A DNA stretch of 64,000 bases from the NCBI GenBank assembly GCA_021234155.1, contig JAJEKV010000080.1:1286182-1350181 (forward strand), read 5' to 3'. The position numbers were made by a program, and so were the translations under genes. Numbering within the stretch: position 1 is the first letter of the stretch; the number at the start of each line of letters is the position of its first letter. The DNA is from Isoetes taiwanensis (Eukaryota; Streptophyta; Lycopodiopsida; Isoetales; Isoetaceae). This document shows positions 21,796 through 34,000 of the stretch, piece by piece. The notes below the pieces were generated by a model that worked only from the letters and a program-made list of their open reading frames with translations, was not told the DNA's origin and did not search any database.

Positions 21796-22284
21796 AAAGC
21801 AAAAACATTCTCAAAATTTTAAATGATAAAAGGAAAAGGTTATATGCACACCCGAAATAAAACCCGCAATAGCAAAGGTCGAGATTGTAAGAGCTTCAAC
21901 AACTCTCAGTATGTTTTTATATCGAGAGGCCCTGCATGGTAGCACAGCTCCAGATAGCATAGGCAGTGCCAAAACTGTAGTTGCCGAGTGTTTAGAACTA
22001 TTTCCATCCTAAAGTAACAGAAACAGTATAGATGCAGAACAAAATTCTGGAGAAGATTATATGGCTCCGAAAATAATAGCTTGCGTGGAAAGAATTACTC
22101 CTCCTCACATTGGAAGCCCGACCAACTGTTGTGCTGGATCTGCCAATCCTATGAAAACTAGCATTAAAACTGGAGATAATATCGAGTTCTAGAACCCCGC
22201 AGTTTTAACATAAGTAGAAGCAAAAAAAAAACATCTCAGATCTCAAAAATAGAACCAAGGCAGGCAAGCACCGCTCTATAGGCG

Positions 22285-24068
22285 CATGCCCACGTGGCAT
22301 GTTGGAGCCCACATGGCATGTTTGAGCCACGTTGGCATGTTTGAGCCTAGGTGGCATGTTAAAGCCAAGGTGGCATGTTGGAGTCTAGATGACATGTTTG
22401 AGCCATCTTGGCATGTTGGAGCCTAGGTGGTGTGCTTGAGCCATCTTGGCATGTTTGAGCCTAGGTGGCATGTTGGAGCCCCAGATGGCATGTTTGAGCC
22501 ACCTTGGCATGTTGGAGCCTAGGTGGCATGTTGGATAAGTGGCATGTTGGAGCCAAGGTGGCATGTTTTAAGCCTAGGTGGCTTGTTTGAGCCATCTTGG
22601 CATGTTTGAGCCACCTTGGCATGTTTGAGCCTATGTGGCATGTTGGAGCACATGTGGCATGTTTGAGCCTAAGTGGCATGTTGGAGCATGGGTGGCGTGT
22701 TTGAGCCATCTTGGCATGTTTGAGCCACATTGGCATGTTAGAGCCTAGTGGCATGTTTGGGCCCATGTGGCATGTTTGAGCCACCTTGGCATATTTGAAC
22801 CTAGGTGGTAAGTTGGAGCCTAGGTGGCATGTTGGAGTCTAGGTGGCATGTTGGAGCCTAGGTGTCATGTTTGAGCCACGTTGGCATGTTGGAGCCTAGG
22901 TGGCATGCTTGAGCCACCTTGGCATGTTGGAGCCTAGGTGGCATCGGTGCCCTGCAGTGTCATGTTTGAGCCACCTTGGCATGTTTGAGCCTAGGTGGCA
23001 TGTTGGAGCCCTTGTGGTATACTTGAGCCACCTGGTCATGTTTGATCCACCTTGGCATGTTGGAGTCTATTTGGTATGTTGGAGCCCACGTGGCATGTTT
23101 GAGCCACCTTGGCATGTTTGAGCCTAGGTGGCATGTCGGAATCTAGGTGGCATGTTTGAGACTAGGTGGCATGTTTGAGGCCACCTTGGCATAGCCTAGG
23201 TGGCATGTTGGAGCCCGCGTGGCATGTTTGAGCCACCTTGTCATGTTGGGTGGCATTTTGGAGCCTAGGTAGCGTGCAGGAGCCTAATGGCATGTTGGAG
23301 TCCACGTGGCATGTTTGAGCGTAGGTGGCATGTTTGAGCCTAGGTGGCATTTTGGAGCCGACATGGCATGTTGGAGCCTAGGGAGCCAGCGTGGCATGTT
23401 TGAGCCTACATGTCATGTTGGAGCCTAGGTGACATGTTTGAGCCACCTTGGCATGTTGGAGCCTAGATGGCTTGTCGAGCCTGTGTGGCATGTTTGAGCC
23501 ACCTTGGCATGTTTGAGCCACCTTAGCATGTTTGCACCTAGATGGCATGTTGGAGCCTAGTGGCATGTTTGAGCCACCTTGGCATGTTTGAACCACCTTG
23601 GCATGTTGGAGCCCGCTTGGCATATTTGAGCCACCTTGAAATGTTCAAGCCACCTTGGCATGCTTGAGCCTAGGTGGCACGTTGGAGCCTAGATGACATG
23701 TTTGAGCCACCTTGGCATGTTGAAACCTAAGTGGCATGTTGGAGTCCGTGTGGCATGTTTGAGCCACCTTGGCATGTTGAAGCCTAGGTGGCATGTTGGC
23801 GCCTAGGTGGCATGTTTGAGCCACCTTGGCATGTTGGAGCCTAGGTAGCATGTTGGAGTTGTGTGGCATGTTTGAGCCACCTTGGCATGTTTGAGCCTAG
23901 GTGGCACATTGGAACCTAGTTGGCATGTTGGAGCCCGCGTGGCATGTTTGAGCCACCTTGGCATGTTGGAGCCTAGGTGGCATGTTGGTGCCCATGTGGC
24001 ATGTTTGAGCCACCTTGGCATCTTTGAGCATAGGTGGTGTGTTGGAGCCTAGGTGACATGTTTGAGCC
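22285..24068 (+). repeat. Minisatellite array 1 (19-bp unit)
   Basis: About 90 degenerate copies of TGGCATGTTKGAGCCNNNN occur. The variable four bases are mostly TAGG, CACCT-like or CACG, often alternating as TAGG then CACC to give a 38-bp dimer. Because 19 is not a multiple of three and stops are rare, several frames remain open and give repeat peptides; these are not taken as genes. Confidence 0.9.
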
Positions 24069-26130
24069 CAGGAGATGGACCTCAGAGGCCAGACCCCAGG
24101 AGATGGACCTCAGAAAGGTTGTCGAGGCAGCCTTTCCTATCAGCGCTCCTCTGGGAGGGCAAATGCCAACCCCCCCTCCCCCCCTCCGGGAGCTCAATTT
24201 TCCTATCCGACCGTTGAATCCGTCATTCAAGTAACCTGCTTCGAGCAGGCTCAAAAAAATCCAAGATCCATCCGGGAGAACTTATCACACCACGAAGCAT
24301 TCTGCGGGTTGACCGCATAGAAAACCAAGTGTTTTGTCATTCGGGCAGTACAAAGGCTCTGGAATGGAGATTCGACTTCACCATGTCGTCCGGAATGGCA
24401 AAATTTCCCCAGGGACCAAGTTACATGGTCATTTTGGCAATGAAAGAAACACGAACCCTCTACATAATGGTATTCCGCAGCCACCTCCTAGGCCAATTGA
24501 CTACGAACGTGTTGGACATGAGCTACCTTGGTGCTTCTTGGAGAAGGGGTGGTCTTCTGCCCACGAAACTTGCTCCCCGGGGTAAAGTCGACATTTTGAG
24601 TCCATTGGCAGAGTCAGTTCACAGTTCCGGAGTGGGAAGTTGCCCGTCCGTGGCCAGGGTTCTTTGGGAGAGGACCTTTGGGGCGAACTGCCTCCGAAAG
24701 GTTTTAAAGGTCCATCTTATGGCGTCAACACCCTCCCTCTACGTGATGACATTGTGCAAGATTTTGGTCGAATCTGACTAGGATATAGCCTCCGAAACGT
24801 AAACCCTGTGTGTTGCTAGGTTATTGAAGGGTTTACGTTATGGGGGTCGAGTTTTAGTCGGTTGCACTTGGGTCATGGTTGAGAAGCTGCAATTGAGAAC
24901 ATGAAGCAATAGGAACTGATGGAATGGGGTTTGGAGTTATCCTCCTCCCAGTGTTGCAATTAGAAGTCAAGAGCGCCTTTTGCTGTAGCAAAATTGTTTG
25001 GGATCATTCGGGATGGCCAATAGATCCAAACTCTGTTATTTCAGTTGCCATGGCTCCGCATGTGTGTTTAGCAAAGGCGCACCTAGCTATCCAAGAAAAC
25101 GACCACGTTTTGGCCTCCGAAACGTAAACCCTGTGTGTTGCTAGGTTATTGTAGGGTTTACGTTTCGGAGGCCAAAATGTGATCGTTTTCTCGGATAGCT
25201 AGGTGCACCTTTGCTAAACACACATGTGGAGCCATGTCAACTGAAATAACAGAGTTTGGATCTATTGGCAACTGCAACAGTTCCTATTGCTTCACATTTT
25301 CAACTGCAGCTTTTTGACCATGTCCCAAGTGCAACCGACTAAAACTCGACCTCCATAATGCAAACCTTTCAATAACCTAGCAACACACAGGGTTTACATT
25401 TTGGAGGCCGTATCCTAGTCAGATTCGACCAGGATCTTGCACAATGTCATCACATAGAGGGAGGGTGTTGATGCCAGAAGACGGACCCTTAAAACCTTCC
25501 GGAAGCAGTTCGCCCCAAAGGTCCTCTCCCGAAGGCCCCTGGCCACGGACGGGCAACTCTCCCACTCCAAAACTGTGAACTGACTCTGCCAATGAACTCA
25601 AAATGTCGACTTTACCCTAGGGACCAAGTTTCGTGGGCAGAAGACCACCCCTTCTCCAAAAAGCATCAAAGTAGCTCATGTCCAACACGTTCGTAGTCAA
25701 TTGGCCTAGGAGGTGGCTGCGGAATACCGCTATGTAGAGGGTTCGTGTTTCTTTCGTTGCCAAAAATGACCATATAACTTGGTCCCTGGGGTAATTTCGC
25801 CATTCCAGACGACATGGCGAAGTCGAATCTCCATTCCAGAGCCTTTGTACTGCCCGAATGACAAAACACTTGGTTTTCTACGCGGTCAACTCGCAGAATG
25901 CTTTGTGGTTTGATAAGTTCTCCTGGACGGATCTTGGATTCTTTTGAGCCTGCTCGAAGCAGGTTACTTGAATGACGGATTCAACGGTCGGATAGGAAAA
26001 TTGAGCTCCCGGAGGGGGGGAGGGGGGATTGGCATTTGCCCTCCCAGAGGAGCGCTGATAGGAAAGGCTGCCTCGACAACCTTTCTGAGGTCCATCTCCA
26101 GGGGTCTGGCCTCTCCCCTCTAGTGAGGAA
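24069..26130. repeat. Large palindrome core of the foldback element
   Basis: The two arms (24,069-25,142 and 25,143 to about 26,130) are inverted copies with scattered substitutions and small indels. At the centre is a hairpin with arms TTTTGGCCTCCGAAACGTAA and complement around GTGTGTTGCTAGGTTATTGT. A related hairpin with GTAAACCCT/AGGGTTTAC recurs inside each arm (about 24,795 and 25,365). Open frames in the arms have no recognisable motif. Confidence 0.9.
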
Positions 26131-26424
26131 GCTGCACAAAGTCCTGGCCTGGTTCGAGTTGGGGAAGTATGTCAGCTCATTAAGTTCTTCAGATCCCTCT
26201 ATTCTATTCCTTGCCAAACTCCTCTACCAAAAAATTCAAAGGTTATCATATTTCTTGCATAAAGTCCTAGTCATCATGTCCATGTCACCATCATCTAGCC
26301 ATGTCACCTAAAATTTGCCAACATCACCCAATGAAAAGACCAAAGATGGACATCTTGGAGCCTTTTTGGCCTAGTCAAAACTTGACCTTGCTTACTTGGC
26401 ATGCCATGTCACCACTTGGGGGTG
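26130..26424. repeat. Linker between palindrome core and array 2
   Basis: A unique linker of about 290 bp is present on the right side (for example AAAGACCAAAGATGGACATC). It is found again, inverted, at 56,918-57,200 in the second copy. It is absent on the left side, where array 1 abuts the core directly at 24,068. Confidence 0.8.
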
Positions 26425-29400
26425 CCTAGGTGGCATGCTTGAGCCTAGGTGGCATGCCTGAGCCACCTTGGCATGTTTAAGCCTGGGTGGCATGTTGGAG
26501 CCTGCGTAGCATGCTTGAGCCACCTTGGCATGTTGGAGCCCACGTGGCATATTTGAGCCACCTTGGCAAGTTGGAGCATAGGTGGCATGTTAGAGTCTCC
26601 GTGGCATGTTTCAGCATGTTGGAGCCTAGTTGGCATGTTGGAGCCACCTTGGCATTTTTGAGCCTAGGTGGCATGTTTGAGCCACCTTGGCATGTTGGAG
26701 CCCACGTGGCATTATGGAGTCCACGTGGCATGTTTGAGCCTAGGTGGCATGTTGGAGCCTAGGTGGCATGTGGGAGCCACCTTGGCATGTTTGACCCTAG
26801 GTGGCATGTTTGAGCCACCTTGGCATGTTGGAGCCCACGTGGCATTATGGAGTCCACGTGGCATGTTTAAGCCTAGGTGGCATGTTGGAGCCTAGGTGGC
26901 ATGTGGGAGCCACCTTGGCATGTTTGACCCTAGGTGGCATGTTTGAGCCACCTTGGCATGTTGGAGCCCACATGGCATGTTGGAGCCTATGTGGCATGTT
27001 GGAGCCCACGTGGCATGTTTGAGCCACCTTGGCATGTTTGAGCACGTTGGAGCCTAGGTGGCATGTTTGAGCCACCTTGGCATGTTGGAGCCACCTTGGC
27101 ATGTTGGAGACCACGTGGCATGTTTGAGCCCACCTTGGCATGTTTGAGCCTAGGTGGCATGTTGGAGCCCACGTGGCATGTTGGAGCCACCTTGGCATGT
27201 TTGAGCCTAGGTGGCATGTTTGAGCCACCTAGGAATGTTGGAGCCTAGGTGGCATGTTGGAGACCACGTGGCATGTTTTAGCCACCTTGGCATGTTAGAG
27301 CCTAGGTGGCATGTTGGAGCCTGCGTGGCATGCTTGAGCCACCTTGGCATGTTGGAGCATAGGTGGCATGTTGGAGCCCGGGTGGCATGTTTGAGCACGT
27401 TGGAGCCCTAGGTGGCATGTTTGAGCCATTTTGTCATGTTGGAGCCTAGGTGGAGCCCACGTGGCATGTTGGAGCCCACGTGGCATGTTTGAGCCACCTT
27501 GGCATGTTGGAGCCTAGGTGGCATGTTGAAGCCCATGTGGCATGTTTGAGCCACCTTGTCATGTTGGAGCCTAGGTGGCATGTTTGAGCCACCTTGGCAT
27601 GTTGGAGCCCACGTGGCATGTTTGAGCCACCTTGGCATGTTTGAGCCTAGGTGGCATGTTAGAGCCACGGTGGCATGTTGGAGCCTAGGTGGCATGTTTG
27701 AGCCAACTTGGCATCTTTAAGCCTAGGTGGCATGTTGTGAGCCACCTTGGCATGTTGGAGCCTAGGTGGCATGGTGGAGCCCACGTGGCATGTTTGAGCC
27801 ACATTGGCATGTTGGAGCCTAGGTGGCATGTTTGAGCCCACCTTGGCATGTTTGAGCCACCTGGCATGTTTGAGCCTAGGTGGCATGCTGGAGCCTAGAT
27901 GGCATGTTTGAGCCACCTTGGCATGTTCGAGCCTAGGTGGCATGTTGGAGCCACCTTGGCATGTTGGAGCCTAAGTGAGCCTGCATGGCATGTTTTAGCC
28001 TATGTGGCATGTTTGAGCCACCTAGGAATGTTGGAGCCTAGGTGGCATGTTGGAGCCCACGTGGCATATTTGAGCCACCTTGGCAAGTTGGAGCATAGGT
28101 GGCATGTTGGAGCCAGCGTGGCATGTTTGAGCACGTTGGAGCCTAGGTGGCATGTTTGAGCCATTTTGTCATGTTGGAGGCTAGGTGGCATGTTGGAGCC
28201 ACCTTGGCATGTTTGAGCCTAGGTGGCATGTAAGAGCCACCTTGGCATGTTGGAGCCCACGTGGCATGTTGGAGCCCACGTGGCATGTTTGAGCCACCTT
28301 GGCATGTTGGAGCCTAGGTGGCATGTTGAAGGCCATGTGGCATGTTTGAGCCACCTCGTCATGTTGGAGCCTAGGTGGCATGTGTGAGCCACCTTGGCAT
28401 GTTAGAGCCTAAGTGGCATGTTGGAACCACCTTGGCATGTTTGAGCCTAGGTGGCATGTTAGAGCCACGGTGGCATGTTGGAGCCTAGGTGGCATGTTTG
28501 AGCCAACTTGGCATATTTAAGCCTAGGTGGCATGTTTTGAGCCACCTTGGCATGTTGGAGCCTAGGTGGCATGGTGGATCCCACGTGGCATGTTTGAGCC
28601 ACCTTGGCATGTTGGAGCCTAGGTGGCATGTTGGAGCCTAGGTGGCATGTTTGAGCCCACCTTGGCATGTTTGAGCCACCTGGCATGTTTGAGCCTAGGT
28701 GGCATGTTGGAGCCTAGGTGGCATGTTTGAGCCACCTTGGCACGTTTGAGCCTAGGTGGCATGTTGGAGCCACCTTGGCATGTTGGAGCCTAAGTGAGCC
28801 TGCATGGCATGTTTGAGCCTATGTGGCATGTTTGAGCCACCTTGGAATGTTGGAGCCTAGGTGGCATGTTGGAGCCCATGTGGCATATTTGAGCCACCTT
28901 GGCAAGTTGGATCATAGGTGGCATGCTGGAGCCTGCATGGCATGTTTGAGCACGTTGGAGCCTAGGTGGCATGTTTGAGCCATTTTGCATGTTGGAGCCT
29001 AAGTGGCATGTTGGAGCCACCTTGGCATGTTTGAGCCTAGGTGGCATGTTAGAGCCACCTTGGCATGTTGGAGCCCACGTGGCATGTTTGAGCCCACGTG
29101 GCATGTTTGAGCCACCTTGGCATGTTGGAGCCTAGGTGGCATGTTGAAGCCCATGTGGCATGTTTGAGCCACCTTGTCATGTTGGAGCCTAGGTGGCATG
29201 TTTGAGCCACCTTGGCATGTTGGAGCCTAGGTGGCATGTTGGAGCCCACGTGGCATGTTTGAGCCACTTTGGCATGTTTGAGCCTAGGTGGCATGTTAGA
29301 GCTAGGGTGGCATGCTGGAGCCTAGGTGGCATGTTTGAGCCAACTTGGCATATTTAAGCCTAGGTGACACGTTGTGAGCCACCTTGGCATGTTGGAGCCT

Positions 29401-29432
29401 AGGTGGCATGGTGGAGCCCACGTGGCATGTTT
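26425..29432 (+). repeat. Minisatellite array 2 (19-bp unit)
   Basis: About 3 kb of the same 19-bp unit as array 1 occurs in the same plus-strand orientation. It contains higher-order duplications: a block around 26,690-26,830 recurs about 133 bp later, and 27,890-28,400 is similar to 28,690-29,190 with a period near 800 bp. This indicates unequal exchange. Confidence 0.9.
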
Positions 29433-29514
29433 GCACCGGTCCTGCACCCCCTCAAGGAATACAAATCAAATTCTTGATGGTTGTTTTATGCAAAAATAGG
29501 TGTTAAGTAATTGA

Positions 29515-30110
29515 AGTAGTTGAAGTAACTTGTCTTACATGGAATACTAGTATAAGGACATGTGATCGTGCACGTGCATCACATGTAGCAAATCAAGTAC
29601 TCTGTCCTACCACTATAAAGACCCGTGATATGGAAGGATAGGACATGTAGAGAATCAAGTATTCTTTCCTACTTCTATAAAGACATGTGACAATAGAAGT
29701 ATTACACATGTCGTAATTCATGTATTCTTTCCTACAATGCCTTAGCAAATAAAGTACTCTGTCCTACTACTATAAAGACATGTGACATGGAAGCATATGA
29801 CATGTAGAGAATCAAGTATTTTTTCCTACTTCTATAAAGACATGTGACAATAGAAGTATTACACATGTCGTAATTCATGTATTCTTTCCTACAATGCCTT
29901 AGCAAATAAAGTACTCTGTCCTACTACTATAAAGACATGTGAATAGAAGTATAGGACATGTAGAGAATCAAATATTCTTTCCTACATCTATAAAGACATG
30001 TGACAATAGAATTATTAGACATGTAGAAATTCAAGTATTCTTTCCTACAGTGGATTGTATTATAAAATGACATGTCACAATAGAAGAAACTACAAAACAA
30101 CAGTGGATGT
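29515..30110. repeat. Tandem ACATGT-rich repeats, right-arm interior of the giant transposon
   Basis: Units containing TTCTTTCCTACTTCTATAAA then GACATGTGACAATAGAAGTA recur about every 55-60 bp, with a 180-bp higher-order copy (29,640-29,760 and 29,815-29,935). The recurring ACATGT/CATGTAG words match words in the left-arm 3' module. They may be protein-binding or central repeats of the transposon family. Confidence 0.7.
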
Positions 30111-30189
30111 TTTAGTACACTGAAAAAAGAACACCATTATCGAACAAAACCATACCTCCACAAATCCACATGTAGGATTCTTTGAAAAC

Positions 30190-30250
30190 AGGACATGTAG
30201 ACCTACCAAAACTGATGTTTTCAACAGTGGACCAAAAACCGGGGTGAGTG
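30190..30250 (-). repeat. 3' module of the right arm
   Basis: On the minus strand this reads CACTCACCCCGGTTTTTGGT then CCACTGTTGAAAAC. It is closely similar to 49,845-49,905 and, over a shorter core, to 13,003-13,045. In both arms the module follows the 3' end of the arm's gene. Confidence 0.7.
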
Positions 30251-30449
30251 TGTTTTGAATGTAATTTAATGTTAATATAAAACATGAACAACAGACTTGT
30301 ATATATTGGCATCATATCTGATATGATCAGGTTGTATATCTTGTGATATGTAATACAAGAGTTTTTGTCTCCATACATGTTCCACTTTCTGCTTTGTTTC
30401 ATGAATCAAAAGAAAAGCTATTGATATCCATTATAACAGAACAAGTTCA

Positions 30450-30830
30450 CAGACTAGTTTAACTTCTTCATGCAACAATTGATGAACATTTTGTACTTTC
30501 TAATATACATTGTGCTTGGAATCAGAAGATATTGTGTGATACTGAAATTTAAGTATCAAAATGCACTTCAGATTAAAAAATAAGTAAATAAGAAAAAACT
30601 TGCAGCAATCGACTAGTTTTCTCAACATAACACAGACTAGTTTAACTTCTTCATGCAACAATTGATGAACATTTTGTACTTTCGATATACATTTTGCTTG
30701 GTCACGTAAGATATTCTCGCGGATATCTAAAATTGAAGTATCAAAATGCACTTGATTAAAAAATAAGTAAATAACAAAAAAACTTGCAAAGCAATCGACT
30801 CGTTTTCTCAACATAACAGAAGATGATGGC
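30450..30830. repeat. About 180-bp tandem duplication
   Basis: The segment beginning ACAGACTAGTTTAACTTCTT and including ATTGATGAACATTTTGTACT occurs at about 30,451-30,630 and again at 30,631-30,815, with small indels. There is no coding signal. Confidence 0.85.
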
Positions 30831-31090
30831 AAATATGAAAGTTCCTTTGTATAGAACTTAGTCATGTGCACTCAACAATCTCGGTGTAGGCTTGATATAA
30901 GCATGTCATGCACCTCTCGTGGTGATCATATATGTTGTAACGCGCCCCCTTCAACTTATGCTTGACTCTTTGATCGTGAACTTTGCTCCAATTACAGATT
31001 CACTGGTACCAATACTATTTTGTCATCCAACAACTTGTACTTGTGGTTTGTGCCTTGTAGCAGTTGATAGTAATGATCAGCTATAACCCA

Positions 31091-34000
31091 TCACCGCCAA
31101 GCAAGCATTCTATTTCCATAGTCGTCAATCACATCTTCCTCAAGAATATGCATCTTCTTCACGATAGGAGGACTTAAGTATGGAACATTTTCATGATTCC
31201 CCGGAGCAGCAAAAGATGCAAATATGTCTCCAATTTGGAGTACATCGGATAGTTCTTGCTCATCACCGTGCATAAAACCAACTAGCTCTTCTTGTTCGTC
31301 GACACGGGGCGAACTAGGCTCGGTTTTGTGCAGCTTCCACGCACCACAATGCTCGAGATTCTCACATTCTCCCCATCTGAAATTCAAGCAACCATTGCAA
31401 AAACATGACAGGGGATCTATACATGACAAGTGTTGGGTCATTTGGATTAATAGCGGCATACACAATGTATAGCTAGAGTACCGTGCAATGTCTCACAATC
31501 TAAACGAGGGTCCCTGTTAATGTCTTACGCCATCACCTTTCATATGACTCTCGTCCATTTTGCACTTCTTTTGTCTCAAAGAAAGTGCAAGCAGAGTTGG
31601 CACCCAAAATCGGAACACCATTCTCTTTCCCTTTGCTCGCCTCGCTAGGAACCTTTTCTCCAAAGCGACCGCCCATCATGTTCTCCTTTTCCATGGCTCG
31701 AGCCAAAATAATTCCATCAGATCCTAATTTTATACCGTTATAATATTGGGCCACATTCAAATAAAAGGCTCGAGAACACTTAAACCGAAAGCAAAGACAC
31801 CCATCGGACCACATGACATGGTATTTGATGTGGCCAAAACCTTTTGCATCATCCAAATATGGTGCTTCTTGAGTGCAAACTGAACAAAGAAAGCATCATG
31901 CTTCATAACATCGGAAACATACAAATGAACAGTTTTTTTCAGCTCACCATTGACTTTCATCATGGATATATGCACCAGAATAGTTATCTGGTCATTGTTC
32001 CAATGCTCAGACTGAACCTCCCTGAATGGCTGCAAAGTGTAGTTCTCTGCAAAGTCCATTACTGACAAAACAGAATCATCCCTCAAATTTTGCACTGATT
32101 TCTGAATTGTTTTGCTCTCCGCCAACTTGTGAAAAGTTGTGAATAGTGAACTTTGTAAGGTGCTGAAACATCTTGTCAAGCAATGTACCTGGACTCCGCC
32201 AAGAACAAGCTTCAACCTCCTTGAAGTGCCGTTTTGGAAGGTTCGTTCACGTACTTGTAAACTTGCCATTCAATGTTCTCATTCTGCGACTCTTTCTCCT
32301 TAGGACAGATTTGAATATTTTTAGTGCCACAGTTCTGGCACTCTCCCTTGACACAGTCCAAACTATGCCACTCTTCGCCTTCCTTGTCACAGACCGTAGC
32401 TCTCCACATAGCACCAACATTTTGAAATGTTTTAGAAGAAGCTTGGCGGATGCCATTGTTCTCATCTGCACGACAAACACCATAAGAACATGTACAATTG
32501 GCATGAAATTTGTTCTCAGGACGCTAAAAGCTTTTTTCTCAGATAGATCAGCTTGTTCATGCTTCACGCAGTTAAAGATGTGTTCCTCTCTTTCAACCTT
32601 CTCACACACGTAGGCTTAAGCAGCTCGAACTTTTCGATGCTAATCTTCACTTCGGGATGTTCATCTTTGAACATCTCATACAATTCACTCGCAAGGAAAA
32701 AAAAGCGGCATGTATAAGTAAGATATAAATTAGAACTACTTACGAATCCAAAGATGTTGCAGACATTGCATTAGTTCTATGGCATTCAGATCATTATTTG
32801 ATATACATTCAACTACTATACCACAACATCGTACATACCATGTACATGATATGTATAAATGTATAAAGAATGTACTCCAAAGAGTTCCAGATGTACATAA
32901 AAAAGTCAATATGTAACCGTGTAACAGCGATGTTGTCATCAGATTATGAGATGTATGTATTCAATACTTTTCTTATGTAAGGAAGTACATTAAATACTTT
33001 TATGTATCACCCTATCTTTCAAAACTATCTTGAGATCAGGAAAACTTAAGAGGTACTATAATGTACTTGGGAACTACAAAAATCAAGACTATAATAACAC
33101 AGCCTGACTTTCAACACATTTTCTGCCTTATGCCACATTGGATGTAATTGGAAGTACATCCAAGTACTTTTCCTGTTCAACATAGCTCATTCAAGACTTC
33201 CAAGTGTAAAAATATAATTCATCAGAGTTGGATGTACTTCAATGTATACCCTAAACATCCCTTGCATGGAATGCAAATAGGATTACTAAACTTATCCAGG
33301 ATGCACAGAAGCTAGCTTCTATCAAGCTTGCAAAAAAGAGGATTAAAAGACTTAAAACTGACCTGGGGCATGTCCAAAACCGGATTGGAAGTGTCATTTT
33401 TCTTCCCGACATCCCCTCATACTTTGGAGAAGTTTTTTGTGTGGGTTAACCAAAACTCATTTACCAACTGTTTGGTTGATTAGGAAGCATGTCCGCCTGG
33501 GTTGCCTTCCCGCCGGTGCCCACATATTAGCACCTGATAATGACATCCGCTTTCTTCTAATTGCAGCTTTTGTGAGGTTTCTTGCTTGCACTTGAAGAAT
33601 TCTGGAGGCTACTCCTTTTTGCCTGAGTTTTCCATTCTCACCAACAATCATTGATAACAGGGAATGCTTAGCTGCTAATTTATCATTGCTATTTGCTTGT
33701 TTCACTTCCTGCAGACCTTCACGGATATTTTTTAGCATAGTATCCTTCAGAATTGCTTGCGCTGGATTTCCAATGGCAGGTTCAAAAAAGAAGTGCAGCC
33801 TTTCATCCTGAACAGTTTTCACGGGTGAAAGCATGCTAGGGTGTACCATCTAAAGTACTTTTTAGGGAGTGCAAAACTACCCAGAAAAGTACCCAGCACT
33901 AGGTACTGGGAACCTCCATAAATGCCGCAATAAAAAGAAGTTTGAGAGTTAATTCATTTATTTTAGTCTCTAATAGTATTGTTATCCTTCAGTACTATGG

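Larger units (their letters stand above)
22285..29432. mobile_element. Foldback element with 19-bp minisatellite arms
   Basis: A palindrome of about 2 kb is centred near 25,142: 24,069-25,142 is inverted at 25,143 to about 26,130. It is flanked by minisatellite arrays at 22,285-24,068 and 26,425-29,432. Long inverted repeats containing tandem short units are the design of Drosophila FB and plant foldback transposons. No transposase is encoded. Imperfect 9-bp sequences (GCACCGCTC at about 22,269 and GCACCGGTC at about 29,434) could be target duplications. A shorter copy is at 56.1-58.4 kb. Confidence 0.75.

Noticed and set aside
24329-24781. A 150-codon frame in the foldback arm
   Set aside because: The inverted arm and the copy at 57.5 kb do not keep it open; no recognisable domain.
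22461-29294. Many open frames of 60-130 codons on both strands
   Set aside because: They are translations of the 19-bp minisatellite; they share the same repeat peptides in all frames and have no start or codon logic.
22285-29432. Possible CRISPR-like array of short repeats
   Set aside because: Units are directly adjacent with no unique spacers, degenerate, and in a plant nuclear context.
33282-33448. Plus-strand helical frame (LASIKLAKKRIKRLK) opposite the transposase gene
   Set aside because: Short, no splice context or homologous neighbour; probably chance or an unidentified insert, so not listed as a gene.
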